A stretch of 64,000 bases of DNA from Sphingomonas sp. YR710 (GTDB lineage Bacteria > Pseudomonadota > Alphaproteobacteria > Sphingomonadales > Sphingomonadaceae). The translations under genes were made by a program, and so were the position numbers. Of this stretch, positions 16,501-22,323 are shown one piece after another. How positions within the stretch are numbered: the first letter of the stretch is position 1; each line of letters begins with the position of its first letter. Under the pieces are notes generated by a model. It did not search any database and was not told the origin of the DNA. It worked only from the letters and a program-made list of their open reading frames with translations. Location of the stretch: positions 248,001 to 312,000 of the forward strand of contig NZ_FMZJ01000002.1 of NCBI RefSeq assembly GCF_900101455.1, read 5' to 3'.

Positions 16501-16640
16501 GGAAGTTCGGACTGCTCTCGCACTTCTATGCGGCTCTGTCCGGTTACGATCCGCAGGAAAACACTGTCAGCTATGCCGGAACCTATTTCCCCGGCGAAGA
16601 GGCATGCTGCCTGTTCAAACGCTCCGCAACCGCACTTTAG
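13536..16640 (+). CDS. Tail fibre / spike with heptad stalk and SGNH-type esterase domain
   Basis: A 1034-residue virion protein with three parts. Residues 1-190 form a beta-rich attachment domain. Residues about 233-325 hold thirteen 7-residue repeats of the type RQADVxE, a trimeric coiled-coil stalk. After a beta-rich section (about 400-580), the C-terminal part contains VYGQSNSVGQ at residue 600, the serine-containing block I motif of sialate O-acetylesterase/SGNH hydrolases, then YLQGEQDG (block with catalytic support) and GLHFDVN with H862 as the expected catalytic histidine. Such domains deacetylate surface polysaccharide. The start has GAAGGAA 8 bases upstream. The enzymatic role is inference from these motifs. 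Confidence 0.85.
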   Translation: MAGLPTPGALTLRSGEPYVLHAALADAAGDPQLLSGRSFRLEISRTLANQVSLSVDATLSVDAFYMIVSLTGEQTAALYAEFAARAGSYAIREIVTGGEIWRGGDRIIVAPGTSDGSDVQPVTIDLPYADALISPAVVMIKETGARGLSAAEQFAIGGIDEGDPLTNAMFAALGDGIRAEVQDIADAAGQSETNAGEYRDQAQAARDIANEDAEATGADRAAVAGDKQTVLTAQEDVAGRQADIVERQDDVATRQQNVADRQADVMERQSDVSDRQADIIERQDDVTDRQAAVVTMQGDVALRQADVITRQSDVAGKQATVAADKGITQGYRDQAAGYASNAYDAYAAVLLSANRYPDYATGFAATTSGQYFLVIAPSTDVFATLYRNPSAAAIASFPNASALAVAVAALLTNATDAGSSHALTDKWGGVIAEFSGDGRDIILPAGVIRVDDGVISFISKDEAAPGVSTPQISKVGGVVRIGTSGTYISVDPVTGSISLGSLGVVSFDDGVAFLDGYGGVAHRLGWDGTAEIAGFSLNADSTITTPGGGTITASAGGNFSTDYIAAKNSLAEQRAAILRERTVSPAQVVGLSTKNTVFPVYGQSNSVGQMAHPAQWGWSVGLGDTFLGRTLGLRMMGNSLHGNSASGGPWVQMGSAAFNTMISTVRGTGDGTLLDASAQAALDPTASNLGQTIAETALATLSWLRLRRAGLASDTSRFIAYAAGMSGKSIAELSKGTSPDYYRRLGDGATIAKSIATGLGEAIREGGLIYLQGEQDGSLGTAPATWKTAFRQLRSDHHADTTLGVFGQTGEPQVPVYIQQICGAGIISPGGLDIANAQLDLALEDGGPILVSGYRGSSKGLHFDVNTTAWRGMQLGVRMFEHQVLGKVPFPFSPYSVETKGNQMLVTFLVPEPPIQFLDTYSGYTAAQPTNKGLFPWDATGDLTVTDVSIVASSTLLITCNRAFGASPALDYGRRTAPIIGAGNIYDSRKFGLLSHFYAALSGYDPQENTVSYAGTYFPGEEACCLFKRSATAL
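14232..14504 (+). repeat. Thirteen 21-base tandem repeats (heptads) inside the tail fibre gene
   Basis: From 14232 to 14504 the coding sequence is built of 21-base units, each encoding seven residues such as RQADIVE, RQDDVAT, RQADVME and RQSDVSD. Spacing is exact: the R/K at unit start recurs every 21 bases from 14253 to 14484. The units are degenerate at DNA level. Runs like this can gain or lose units and so change fibre length. Confidence 0.88.
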
Positions 16641-16648
16641 GAGGTTCC

Positions 16649-17374
16649 ATGTCCCTTGGCCTAATCGATAGCACGGGCGCTGGCAGCGGCCCGCGTTCGC
16701 GCGTCATCCTTCCGGTTTCGACCGGCTTGCAGATGCTCAACTATATCGGCATCGACGCCGCCAATTCGGTGAAGAACCGCGCGGCGCGGGCATCTACGCC
16801 TTCGGCGATCGTCGGCACGCCATCCTATGCCGCCGACCGCGCAACCCTCTCTGCGGCAAACTATCTGACACATACCGAACTGGCGGAGCCGCTGAGCTTT
16901 ACACGCCTGTTCGTGTGGCGCGGCACCGTCGTTCCATCCAGCGCGACAACAAATCGCTGCGCGCCGGTTGGTTTCGGATCGAACACGAAATGCTATGTGA
17001 ATGATGTCGGCACATTTCGTTTCGCGACGACGATCGGCGGATCGATCGTCACCTCGACGATGAACCGCACCGCGACCGAAATGCAGACGATCCGCATGAT
17101 GGCGTGGGTTGTGGAAGCTGGCGTTGGACAACGGCTTTATGATCTGACGGCGGCCGACAGTGTGGTGACGGCGAACGCCGGCTCGCGCGTGGCCAGCGGC
17201 CTGACCCTCATTACCGGCGGCGCGCAGGGGACATTCACGGCGCCTGTCGAAATGAGCCTCGACGTGCTGCACAATGTGGCGCTGACAAAGGCGCAAATCG
17301 ATCTCAACGCCGCCCAGCTCGCGCGTTTTCTGAAGGATGTGCGCGGAATCACCGCGTTGGTGCCCGGTGTGTGA
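16649..17374 (+). CDS. Phage protein following the tail fibre, unknown role
   Basis: A 241-residue protein, last + strand gene of the late operon. AGGAGG lies 5-6 bases before the ATG at 16649, one of the strongest ribosome sites of the prophage, and the gene starts 8 bases after the fibre stop. The product is beta-rich with no membrane segment (LSFTRLFVWRGTVVPSS, later APVEMSLDVLHNVALTKAQ), compatible with a LamG-like or fibre-associated virion protein; the pattern of a short helix close to the end also occurs in concanavalin-like phage proteins. Not firmly recognised. Confidence 0.75.
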   Translation: MSLGLIDSTGAGSGPRSRVILPVSTGLQMLNYIGIDAANSVKNRAARASTPSAIVGTPSYAADRATLSAANYLTHTELAEPLSFTRLFVWRGTVVPSSATTNRCAPVGFGSNTKCYVNDVGTFRFATTIGGSIVTSTMNRTATEMQTIRMMAWVVEAGVGQRLYDLTAADSVVTANAGSRVASGLTLITGGAQGTFTAPVEMSLDVLHNVALTKAQIDLNAAQLARFLKDVRGITALVPGV

Positions 17375-17403
17375 CGCGCCGGTGGTCTATCAGGCGGTCC
17401 AAT

Positions 17404-17571
17404 TCAAGTTGGCGAATTATGCCTCGCCGATTCCGATCTGATCGGTGGTGGCGGCTCAGGCAGATCATCCATCCGCTCGAACCGCCACCGCTCGCCGTTC
17501 CTCATCATTTCGACGGCGATGATGCGTTCGGGATCATCGCCCGTCGGCTTAATGTCTGCCCTGGATTTCAT
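17404..17571 (-). CDS. Small ORF overlapping the end of hicB, 55 residues
   Basis: A 55-codon frame (ATG at 17571) overlaps the last 23 bases of hicB in another frame and continues to a TGA at 17404. The product, MKSRADIKPTGDDPERIIAV onward, then MMRNGERWRFERMDD and a proline-rich tail, has a plausible protein composition and would be the third gene of the hicA-hicB transcript. No Shine-Dalgarno is obvious, so coupling to hicB translation would be needed. The gap it fills (17375-17548) shows nothing else. Family unknown. Confidence 0.45.
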   Translation of the reverse strand: MKSRADIKPTGDDPERIIAVEMMRNGERWRFERMDDLPEPPPPIRSESARHNSPT

Positions 17572-17941
17572 TGCGGGCCGCCTCGGCCAGAAAGGCGCTT
17601 CGGGTCAACTTGCGCGCCCCAGCGGCCGAATCGATCGCGGCGAGCGTACCCTGATCGAGCGACAGATTGACCCTTGTCAGCTTGCCGCTCACCGTCATGC
17701 GCGGAACGGCGATCAGAAAGGCACCATCGGCCAGATCATCCACCGCTTTCTCCCTTACGGCGGCGAGACTGCCGGGCGCGGGCTCGGGCTGATCTTCAAG
17801 CCAAAGCTCCATCGCCTCGATCGCGTTCGGTAACACATCGTCCAGATCGTCCGCCGCCGAGAAGCATCCGGGCAGATCGGGAAAGTGCACGCCATAGGCG
17901 CTGTCAGGATCTTTGTGCACGACGGCGTAAAAATATTTCAT
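17549..17941 (-). CDS. hicB: HicB antitoxin
   Basis: A 130-residue HicB-family antitoxin. The N-terminal half is the partial RNase-H-like fold with FYAVVHKDPDSAYGVHFPDLPGCFSAADDLDD, the family hallmark YGVxFPDLPGC. The C-terminal part (VNLSLDQGTLAAIDSAAGARKLTRSAF) looks like a ribbon-helix-helix DNA-binding domain, so the protein both neutralises HicA and represses the operon. It starts 22 bases after the hicA stop, the normal toxin-first order for hic loci. AGGTTCG is the only weak ribosome site; coupling to hicA is likely. Confidence 0.92.
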   Translation of the reverse strand: MKYFYAVVHKDPDSAYGVHFPDLPGCFSAADDLDDVLPNAIEAMELWLEDQPEPAPGSLAAVREKAVDDLADGAFLIAVPRMTVSGKLTRVNLSLDQGTLAAIDSAAGARKLTRSAFLAEAARNEIQGRH

Positions 17942-17963
17942 GTCGAACCTCCGAAGGGGTGGC

Positions 17964-18152
17964 TTAGAGCCACCCCGCTGCCTTAGCGATGCTGCGGGCG
18001 GTGCCGATTGGCAAATCCCGCTTGGGGTGTGGGACAACGAGCGAAACCTCCCCGCGCCGGAACTTGTGGTGCGAGCCCCGCACCGAAACCTGTTCCCAGC
18101 CTTCTGCGAGAAGGCGCTTGATGATCTTTTTGCTATCCCGTTCTATGCGCAA
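17964..18152 (-). CDS. hicA: HicA toxin (mRNA interferase)
   Basis: A HicA-family toxin of about 62 residues with a double-stranded-RNA-binding-like fold. The region DSKKIIKRLLAEGWEQVSV, then GSHHKFRRG with the catalytic histidine, and PHPKRDLPIGTARSIAKAAG match the family over nearly its full length. The start is uncertain: no ATG exists in frame; TTG at 18152 gives the usual family length, while GTG at 18164 and TTG at 18209 are alternatives. A good promoter predicts a transcript starting near 18147, which would make the product leaderless or dependent on a longer transcript. HicA cleaves mRNA and inhibits growth unless bound by HicB. Confidence 0.88.
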   Translation of the reverse strand: MRIERDSKKIIKRLLAEGWEQVSVRGSHHKFRRGEVSLVVPHPKRDLPIGTARSIAKAAGWL

Positions 18153-18207
18153 ATAAATACACACTAGGCGCAGGGGTGTCAACAGGAATGTGCAAATATA
18201 TACACAC
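18146..18207 (-). promoter_or_regulatory. hicAB promoter with paired 19-bp operator repeats
   Basis: Two direct copies of a 19-base sequence (18146-18164 and 18189-18207; 17 of 19 identical, + strand consensus TGYGCAAATAWATACACAC) lie 43 bases apart, about four helical turns. Between them, on the minus strand, sits TTGACA (18182-18177), and TATTTA (18159-18154) overlaps one copy, with a 17-base spacer: a near-ideal sigma-70 promoter. HicB binding both copies would cover the -10 region and the upstream flank, fitting autorepression. Confidence 0.75.
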
Positions 18208-18312
18208 AAATCGATCGCCGCGTTTTACAGCCTGCCGCTAAGCTATTGATCGTAAACAGCCGATTTTCGGGCCGTTTTACGCCAAAGAGCCCGGAATTGC
18301 TGAATGATGGGG

Positions 18313-18352
18313 AGCTTGGAAGGCTAGAGCATTACCACTATGCTACGCCCGC
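18313..18352 (-). pseudogene. 5' half of tRNA-Gly(UCC), cut in the anticodon stem; prophage attachment scar
   Basis: Read on the minus strand from 18352, the sequence is GCGGGCG, TA, a four-pair D stem (GCAT/ATGC) and the anticodon stem CTAGC with loop CTTCCAA (anticodon UCC). The returning stem should read GCTAG but reads GCTCC, so tRNA identity ends at 18313 and no variable loop, T arm or acceptor return follows. This is the 5' part of a tRNA-Gly gene separated from its 3' part, as expected when a phage integrates at the anticodon loop and carries its own copy of the missing half. It marks the right end of the prophage. Confidence 0.8.
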
Positions 18353-18434
18353 GTCGCGGTGCAGATAGCCCAAAGCGCGGGCGCGCGACAAGCCCTTCGG
18401 CCGCGCCTTTCGCGTCTTTGCCGAAATTGCGCGA

Positions 18435-18626
18435 TCAGTGGACCAGCGATGCCCATGCTGCGGCGCTCGCGGCAAGCGCCGCACCCGTGACCGAAGCCGC
18501 CATCAGCCCGCGCCCGGCGAGCGCCAGGATCGGCGCATCCGGCCGCCGCTCGCGGCGATTGCGGCTAAGGCTCGACAGGACGAACATCGCGACGAAACCA
18601 TAAAGCAGTGCAAAGACAGACAGCAT
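18435..18626 (-). CDS. Small membrane protein, two predicted TM helices
   Basis: A 63-residue protein (ATG at 18626) with two hydrophobic segments, VFALLYGFVAMFVLSSL near the start and GLMAASVTGAALAASAAAWASLV at the end, joined by a basic linker (RNRRERRP). It lies just outside the prophage end, next to host genes. The ribosome site is weak (GGTGGAA). No family is recognised; composition and two-helix layout make it a plausible but unproven gene. Confidence 0.5.
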   Translation of the reverse strand: MLSVFALLYGFVAMFVLSSLSRNRRERRPDAPILALAGRGLMAASVTGAALAASAAAWASLVH

Positions 18627-18901
18627 TTCCACCCCCGACAACCGACCTTTGGACCGCGCAGGCGCCGCCATCGATCGTTGGTCCGTTATCGACCGAACAT
18701 GGTAAATTTCTGGCAAATATTGCGACGCACGAGCCAGCCCGTGCCACCATCGCGACAAATTGGCGCGCGCTTTCGTCATGCAACCCTTGGCCCCGCTCCG
18801 ATGGAACCTCTTCAGCCTTATGCAGGTTGAAAAGCTTGTCGAGCGGCAACGCCTGTGCAGGGCCTCCCCACAGCCGAACGCTCCGCAGGAAGGAAACCGC
18901 C

Positions 18902-19156
18902 ATGCGCCAATTTGTGTCAGGCACCGAAATCCGCACCTACGTCCAGAACCGGGTCGACGCCGACCCCAGACTTCGATCGGCCCGAGCGAAGATCCTCATC
19001 CCGATGCCGAAGCCGACTGCGACCGAAAGCATGACCGGCTGCAACTGGACGATGCATTATATCGGGCAATATGGCGACCTGCAGCGCATCGCCGACGATG
19101 CCGTAGCGATCGTGCAGAATGATTTCAACATCGGTGGGCCAGGCCAGCCGGGCTGA
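18902..19156 (+). CDS. Conserved-looking hypothetical protein, 84 residues
   Basis: An 84-residue protein with a very good ribosome site (AGGAAGGAAA, 5-6 bases upstream). The sequence MRQFVSGTEIRTYVQNRVDA, then PMPKPTATESMTGCNWTMHY and a helical end with DDAVAIVQNDFN, has no clear catalytic motif. Upstream bases 18627-18901 hold no supported gene. The good start, codon usage and separation from neighbours argue for a real gene; function is unknown. Confidence 0.7.
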   Translation: MRQFVSGTEIRTYVQNRVDADPRLRSARAKILIPMPKPTATESMTGCNWTMHYIGQYGDLQRIADDAVAIVQNDFNIGGPGQPG

Positions 19157-19267
19157 TCCGGCAGGGGTGAAGCGGCCTTTGGCGGCAACGCGTTGCACGC
19201 ATGCGCTGCTCCGCCGGCGCGGGAGTTTCGCACCAAATTGCCCCCCGGCCAATTTGTTACGCGAAAC

Positions 19268-19353
19268 TGGTGGAGGGGGCTGGATTCGAACCAGCGTACG
19301 GAAAACCGGGCAGATTTACAGTCTGCTGCCTTTAACCACTCGGCCACCCCTCC
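19268..19353 (-). tRNA. tRNA-Tyr (GUA)
   Basis: The minus strand folds as a class II tRNA: acceptor GGAGGGG (19353-19347) pairs with CCCCTCC, anticodon loop CTGTAAA with anticodon GUA, a long variable arm, and T loop TTCGAATC. CCA is encoded (19268-19270). It is intact, 86 bases with CCA. Confidence 0.96.
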
Positions 19354-19480
19354 ATGAGGCGCCAAAAGCGAGGCGGTCCAATGGCCAATCGCAATCCGCC
19401 TGTCAACGGCAGCGTGCGCGAAAGTTGATCGGCATCACGCGACTTGCGCGAAACAGGCTGGCGTGGAAAAGGCTCCGGCC

Positions 19481-20224
19481 ATGCGCAAAGGCCATCGACC
19501 ATCCCAATCCGCCCCCGGCAAACCCCGTTTCTGGGGCCGCCATGCCGTCACAGCCGCGCTCGCCAATCCCGATCGGGTCGTGCGACGCATCTGGGGGACG
19601 CGCGAGGCGCTGGCGGCGCTGGCGCTCCCGCCGCTGCTTCAGACGACCTATGCCGATGTCGCCGATCTCGGCCGGCTAGTGCCGCAGGACGCGCCGCATC
19701 AGGGGCTCGTGATCGAAGTCGATCCGCTGCCCGATATCTGGCTGGGCGATCTGCTGGACAAGGGCCGCGACGATCGCCGGCCGCTCATCATCCTCGATCA
19801 GGTGACCGATCCGCATAATGTCGGCGCGGTGCTGCGCTCGGCGGCTGCGTTCAATGCGCTGGGCATCATCACCCAGGATCGCCATTCGCCGCCCGAATCG
19901 GGGGCGCTCGCCCGATCCGCATCGGGCGCACTCGAAGTTGTGCCATGGGTTCGCGTCGTCAATCTGGCGCGCGCGCTCGATGAAATCGCCGAGGCGGGAT
20001 TCTGGCGGATCGGGATGACCGGCCATGCCAAGGGCACGTTGCAACAGGTGATGGGCGAGGGCCGCATCGCGATCGTGCTGGGTGCCGAAGGCGAGGGCAT
20101 GCGCCAGAATACCGAGTCGCATTGCGATGAGCTGGCAAAGCTGCCGATCAGTCCACTGGTGGAAAGTCTGAACATCTCGAATGCGGCCGCGATCGCGCTC
20201 TACGCGATCGCAACCCGCGGATAA
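19481..20224 (+). CDS. rlmB: 23S rRNA 2'-O-ribose methyltransferase (RlmB, SpoU family)
   Basis: A 247-residue SpoU/TrmH-family methyltransferase with an N-terminal RNA-binding L30e-like segment (FWGRHAVTAALANPDRVVRRIWG) and the SPOUT knot domain. The three motifs are visible: DPHNVGAVLRSAAAF (motif 1, N and R), VLGAEGEGM (motif 2) and ISPLVESLNISNAAAIALYA (motif 3). This set matches RlmB, which methylates G2251 of 23S rRNA. ATG at 19481 is chosen because GGAAAAGG lies 9 bases before it; an in-frame GTG at 19463 is an alternative. It lies divergently 110 bases from tRNA-Tyr. Confidence 0.9.
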   Translation: MRKGHRPSQSAPGKPRFWGRHAVTAALANPDRVVRRIWGTREALAALALPPLLQTTYADVADLGRLVPQDAPHQGLVIEVDPLPDIWLGDLLDKGRDDRRPLIILDQVTDPHNVGAVLRSAAAFNALGIITQDRHSPPESGALARSASGALEVVPWVRVVNLARALDEIAEAGFWRIGMTGHAKGTLQQVMGEGRIAIVLGAEGEGMRQNTESHCDELAKLPISPLVESLNISNAAAIALYAIATRG

Positions 20225-20322
20225 TTCGGCAAGGGGGACGGCGGGCGTTCTTGTGCTGCCGTGATTTCCGAGCCGCCAGACGATTCCATCCGGCTTGAAA
20301 TCACCTCAGGCCCGCCGATTCA

Positions 20323-20640
20323 TCAATCCTCAGGCGCGATCGTGACGATCAGACCGTCGAGTTCGTCGGTCATCTGAAGCTGGCACGAAAGCCGCGACGT
20401 ATCGTTGCGATGATCGCTGCTATCGAGCAGATCATTCTCGTCGTCGCTCATCTCGGGGAGGATCGCCGCGAAGGCGGGATCGACATAGACATGGCAGGTC
20501 GCGCAGGAGCAGCAACCACCGCATAGCGCCAGCAGCTCATCGACGCCATTATCCCGGATGATTTCCATCACCGAAAGACCGGTATCGGCCTCGAACACCG
20601 ATTCGTCGCCCTCGCGCGTGACGACCACCAATTTCGGCAT
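20323..20640 (-). CDS. [2Fe-2S] ferredoxin, adrenodoxin type
   Basis: A 105-residue ferredoxin with the four cluster cysteines in the vertebrate-type spacing: [10 protein letters not shown] supplies three (C-x5-C-x2-C) and LSCQLQM the fourth. It starts [12 protein letters not shown], with the [20 protein letters not shown] region typical of bacterial adrenodoxin-like ferredoxins that feed electrons to cytochrome P450s or to Fe-S and sterol enzymes. No P450 or reductase lies next to it. It is read opposite to the DNA glycosylase gene and shares a 76-base divergent gap. Confidence 0.92.
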   Translation of the reverse strand: MPKLVVVTREGDESVFEADTGLSVMEIIRDNGVDELLALCGGCCSCATCHVYVDPAFAAILPEMSDDENDLLDSSDHRNDTSRLSCQLQMTDELDGLIVTIAPED

Positions 20641-20716
20641 TAACCCACTCCCCGACAAAAACAGAATCGCCGCGGCTATGTCTTGCCGGGGCGGTGAAAT
20701 CAAGACCGGAGCCCGA

Positions 20717-21361
20717 ATGGCACTTTCCGCCGAACGCATTCGCCTTTGCCTCGATGCGCTGGCCGACATCGAACCGGCCTTTGCGCGAGCGCTGGACCGG
20801 GCCGGATATCCCGAGCCGCGCATTCGCGCACCCGGATATCAGACGATGCTCCGCACGATCGTCGGCCAGCAAGTGAGCGTCGCCGCGGCAGCCTCGATCT
20901 GGGCCAAGCTTGAGGCCGCGGTGGGATCCGGCCTCGATCCGGCTGCCGTCGCTGCCGCGCCGGACGAGCTGCTGCGGACGGCGGGGCTATCCCGCCAGAA
21001 GGTGAGCTATGCGAAAAGCCTGGCCGAGCATGTCGCGTCGGGAACGCTGGACCTCGACGCGCTGCCCGCCGACGACGAGGAGGCGATCGCCGCGCTGACG
21101 GCGGTCAAGGGCGTCGGGCGCTGGTCGGCCGAGATTTACCTGCTGTTCGCCGAGGGGCGCGGCGATATCTGGCCCGCGGGCGATCTGGCCGTGCAGATCG
21201 AGATCGGCCGGATGCTCGATCTCCCCGAGCGCCCCACCGAACGCGCACTGAGGACGGTCGCCGAACCATGGCGGCCGCATCGCGGCGCCGCCGCGATCTT
21301 CGCCTGGCACGGCTATGCCCATCGCAGTGCCGCGGAAAAGACGAACAAGATGCCTTTATAG
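20717..21361 (+). CDS. DNA-3-methyladenine glycosylase II (AlkA-like, HhH-GPD)
   Basis: A 214-residue base-excision repair glycosylase of the HhH-GPD superfamily. The block [19 protein letters not shown] is the helix-hairpin-helix, and WPAGDLAVQ contains the catalytic aspartate. The N-terminal AlkA barrel domain is missing, so this is the short form common in alphaproteobacteria (residues 1-214 only). It removes alkylated purines such as 3-methyladenine. The ATG at 20717 has CCGGAG 5 bases upstream. Confidence 0.92.
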   Translation: MALSAERIRLCLDALADIEPAFARALDRAGYPEPRIRAPGYQTMLRTIVGQQVSVAAAASIWAKLEAAVGSGLDPAAVAAAPDELLRTAGLSRQKVSYAKSLAEHVASGTLDLDALPADDEEAIAALTAVKGVGRWSAEIYLLFAEGRGDIWPAGDLAVQIEIGRMLDLPERPTERALRTVAEPWRPHRGAAAIFAWHGYAHRSAAEKTNKMPL

Positions 21362-21378
21362 AAGCCCGCGGCCTGCCT

Positions 21379-22323
21379 ATGGCAGGGGGCCGCCACGGGG
21401 CATGGGAGACGCGCTTGGGCTTACGCAAGGATATCTGGCGCCCGTTGATCGTCGAAGCCACACCGGCCCAGATTGTTGCGCGCGGCACCATCGACGGTTT
21501 TCGATCGCACTGGCTGCCGCCCATGGGATCGTTTTGCTTCCTGGCCGATCCGTTCGGCATCTGGCGCGACGACCGGCTGCATGTCTTCGTCGAAACCTAT
21601 GACTATCGCGTGCGGATCGGCGCGATCGAGGTGCTAACCTATTCGCGTGACTTCGCGCTGCTGGGCCGCGCGCCGGCCCTCAGCGAGCCTTGGCACCTGT
21701 CCTATCCGATCATCATCGAGGCGGAGGGCGAGACGTGGATGCTGCCCGAAGCGCACCGATCGAACCGATCGACCTTGTATCGGGCCGTGGAGTTCCCGCA
21801 TCGCTGGGAGGCCGCACATATCGTCGGCCTCGATCATGTGCCGGTCGACGCAACGCCGATCTTCCACGACGGCCTGTGGTGGCTGTTCTACACATCGGCC
21901 TCCCGCGAGGCCGATAAGATGTCGGCCCTGCACATCGCCTTTGCCGAGCGCCTGGCCGGCCCCTGGCGCCCGCATCCGGGCAATCCCGTGCGCGTCGACC
22001 GCGCGAGCTCGCGGCCCGGCGGCACGGCGCAGATCATCGACGGCCGGGTAATGCTGCCGGTGCAGGATTGTTCGGCGACCTATGGCGGCGCGATCCGCCC
22101 ACTCTGGTTCGACGAACTTTCGACAAGCCGCGTCCACATGCGTGAAGGCACGGCCATCACGCCCCCTGGCGCACTCGCACCCTTTGTCGAAGGATTGCAC
22201 ACCCTGTCCGCGGCGGGGGACGTCTCGCTGGTCGATGTCAAGCGGACAGAATTGTCGGCGCACGGCCTTTCGATCGAAATCGCGCGCGAGGCCAAAAAGT
22301 TGGCGCGGCGCCTCCGCGCCTAA
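21379..22323 (+). CDS. Glucosamine inositolphosphorylceramide transferase-like protein (propeller domain)
   Basis: A 314-residue protein with the repeated five-bladed propeller pattern of the family annotated as glucosamine inositolphosphorylceramide transferase 1 N-terminal domain: LADPFGIWRDDRLHVFVETY, IIEAEGETWMLPEAH, TPIFHDGLWWLFYT and RPGGTAQIIDGRVMLPVQ. In bacteria such proteins occur in polysaccharide and lipid glycosylation loci, sometimes fused to formyltransferase domains. The neighbouring, convergent gene is a glycosyltransferase, so a role in envelope glycan assembly is plausible. The start at 21379 is chosen by position (17 bases after the AlkA stop); no strong ribosome site is seen. 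The exact activity is unknown. Confidence 0.8.
   Translation: MAGGRHGAWETRLGLRKDIWRPLIVEATPAQIVARGTIDGFRSHWLPPMGSFCFLADPFGIWRDDRLHVFVETYDYRVRIGAIEVLTYSRDFALLGRAPALSEPWHLSYPIIIEAEGETWMLPEAHRSNRSTLYRAVEFPHRWEAAHIVGLDHVPVDATPIFHDGLWWLFYTSASREADKMSALHIAFAERLAGPWRPHPGNPVRVDRASSRPGGTAQIIDGRVMLPVQDCSATYGGAIRPLWFDELSTSRVHMREGTAITPPGALAPFVEGLHTLSAAGDVSLVDVKRTELSAHGLSIEIAREAKKLARRLRA

Larger units (their letters stand above)
1..18312 (+). mobile_element. Prophage, late (structural and lysis) half, right end included
   Basis: An unbroken + strand run of head, neck, tail, lysis and fibre genes in the canonical order of HK97-like siphoviruses fills this stretch. Genes abut or overlap by 1-11 bases, as expected of a late operon. 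A minus-strand hicA/hicB cargo pair sits at the right end. The right limit is set where a tRNA-Gly gene is cut at base 18313. The left limit, integrase, repressor, replication genes, terminase and most of the portal gene lie outside the window. No broken structural gene is seen, so the visible half looks intact. Several proteins (tail chaperone, DUF6950-type peptidase) resemble those of alphaproteobacterial gene transfer agents, but the endolysin, large fibre and toxin-antitoxin cargo point to a phage rather than a GTA. Confidence 0.9.

Noticed and set aside
13536-16640. A diversity-generating retroelement target
   Set aside because: No reverse transcriptase and no template repeat of the fibre end is seen in the window.
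1-17374. A gene transfer agent rather than a prophage
   Set aside because: The GH19 endolysin, large fibre with esterase, toxin-antitoxin cargo and tRNA attachment scar fit a phage better, although some tail genes resemble GTA ones.
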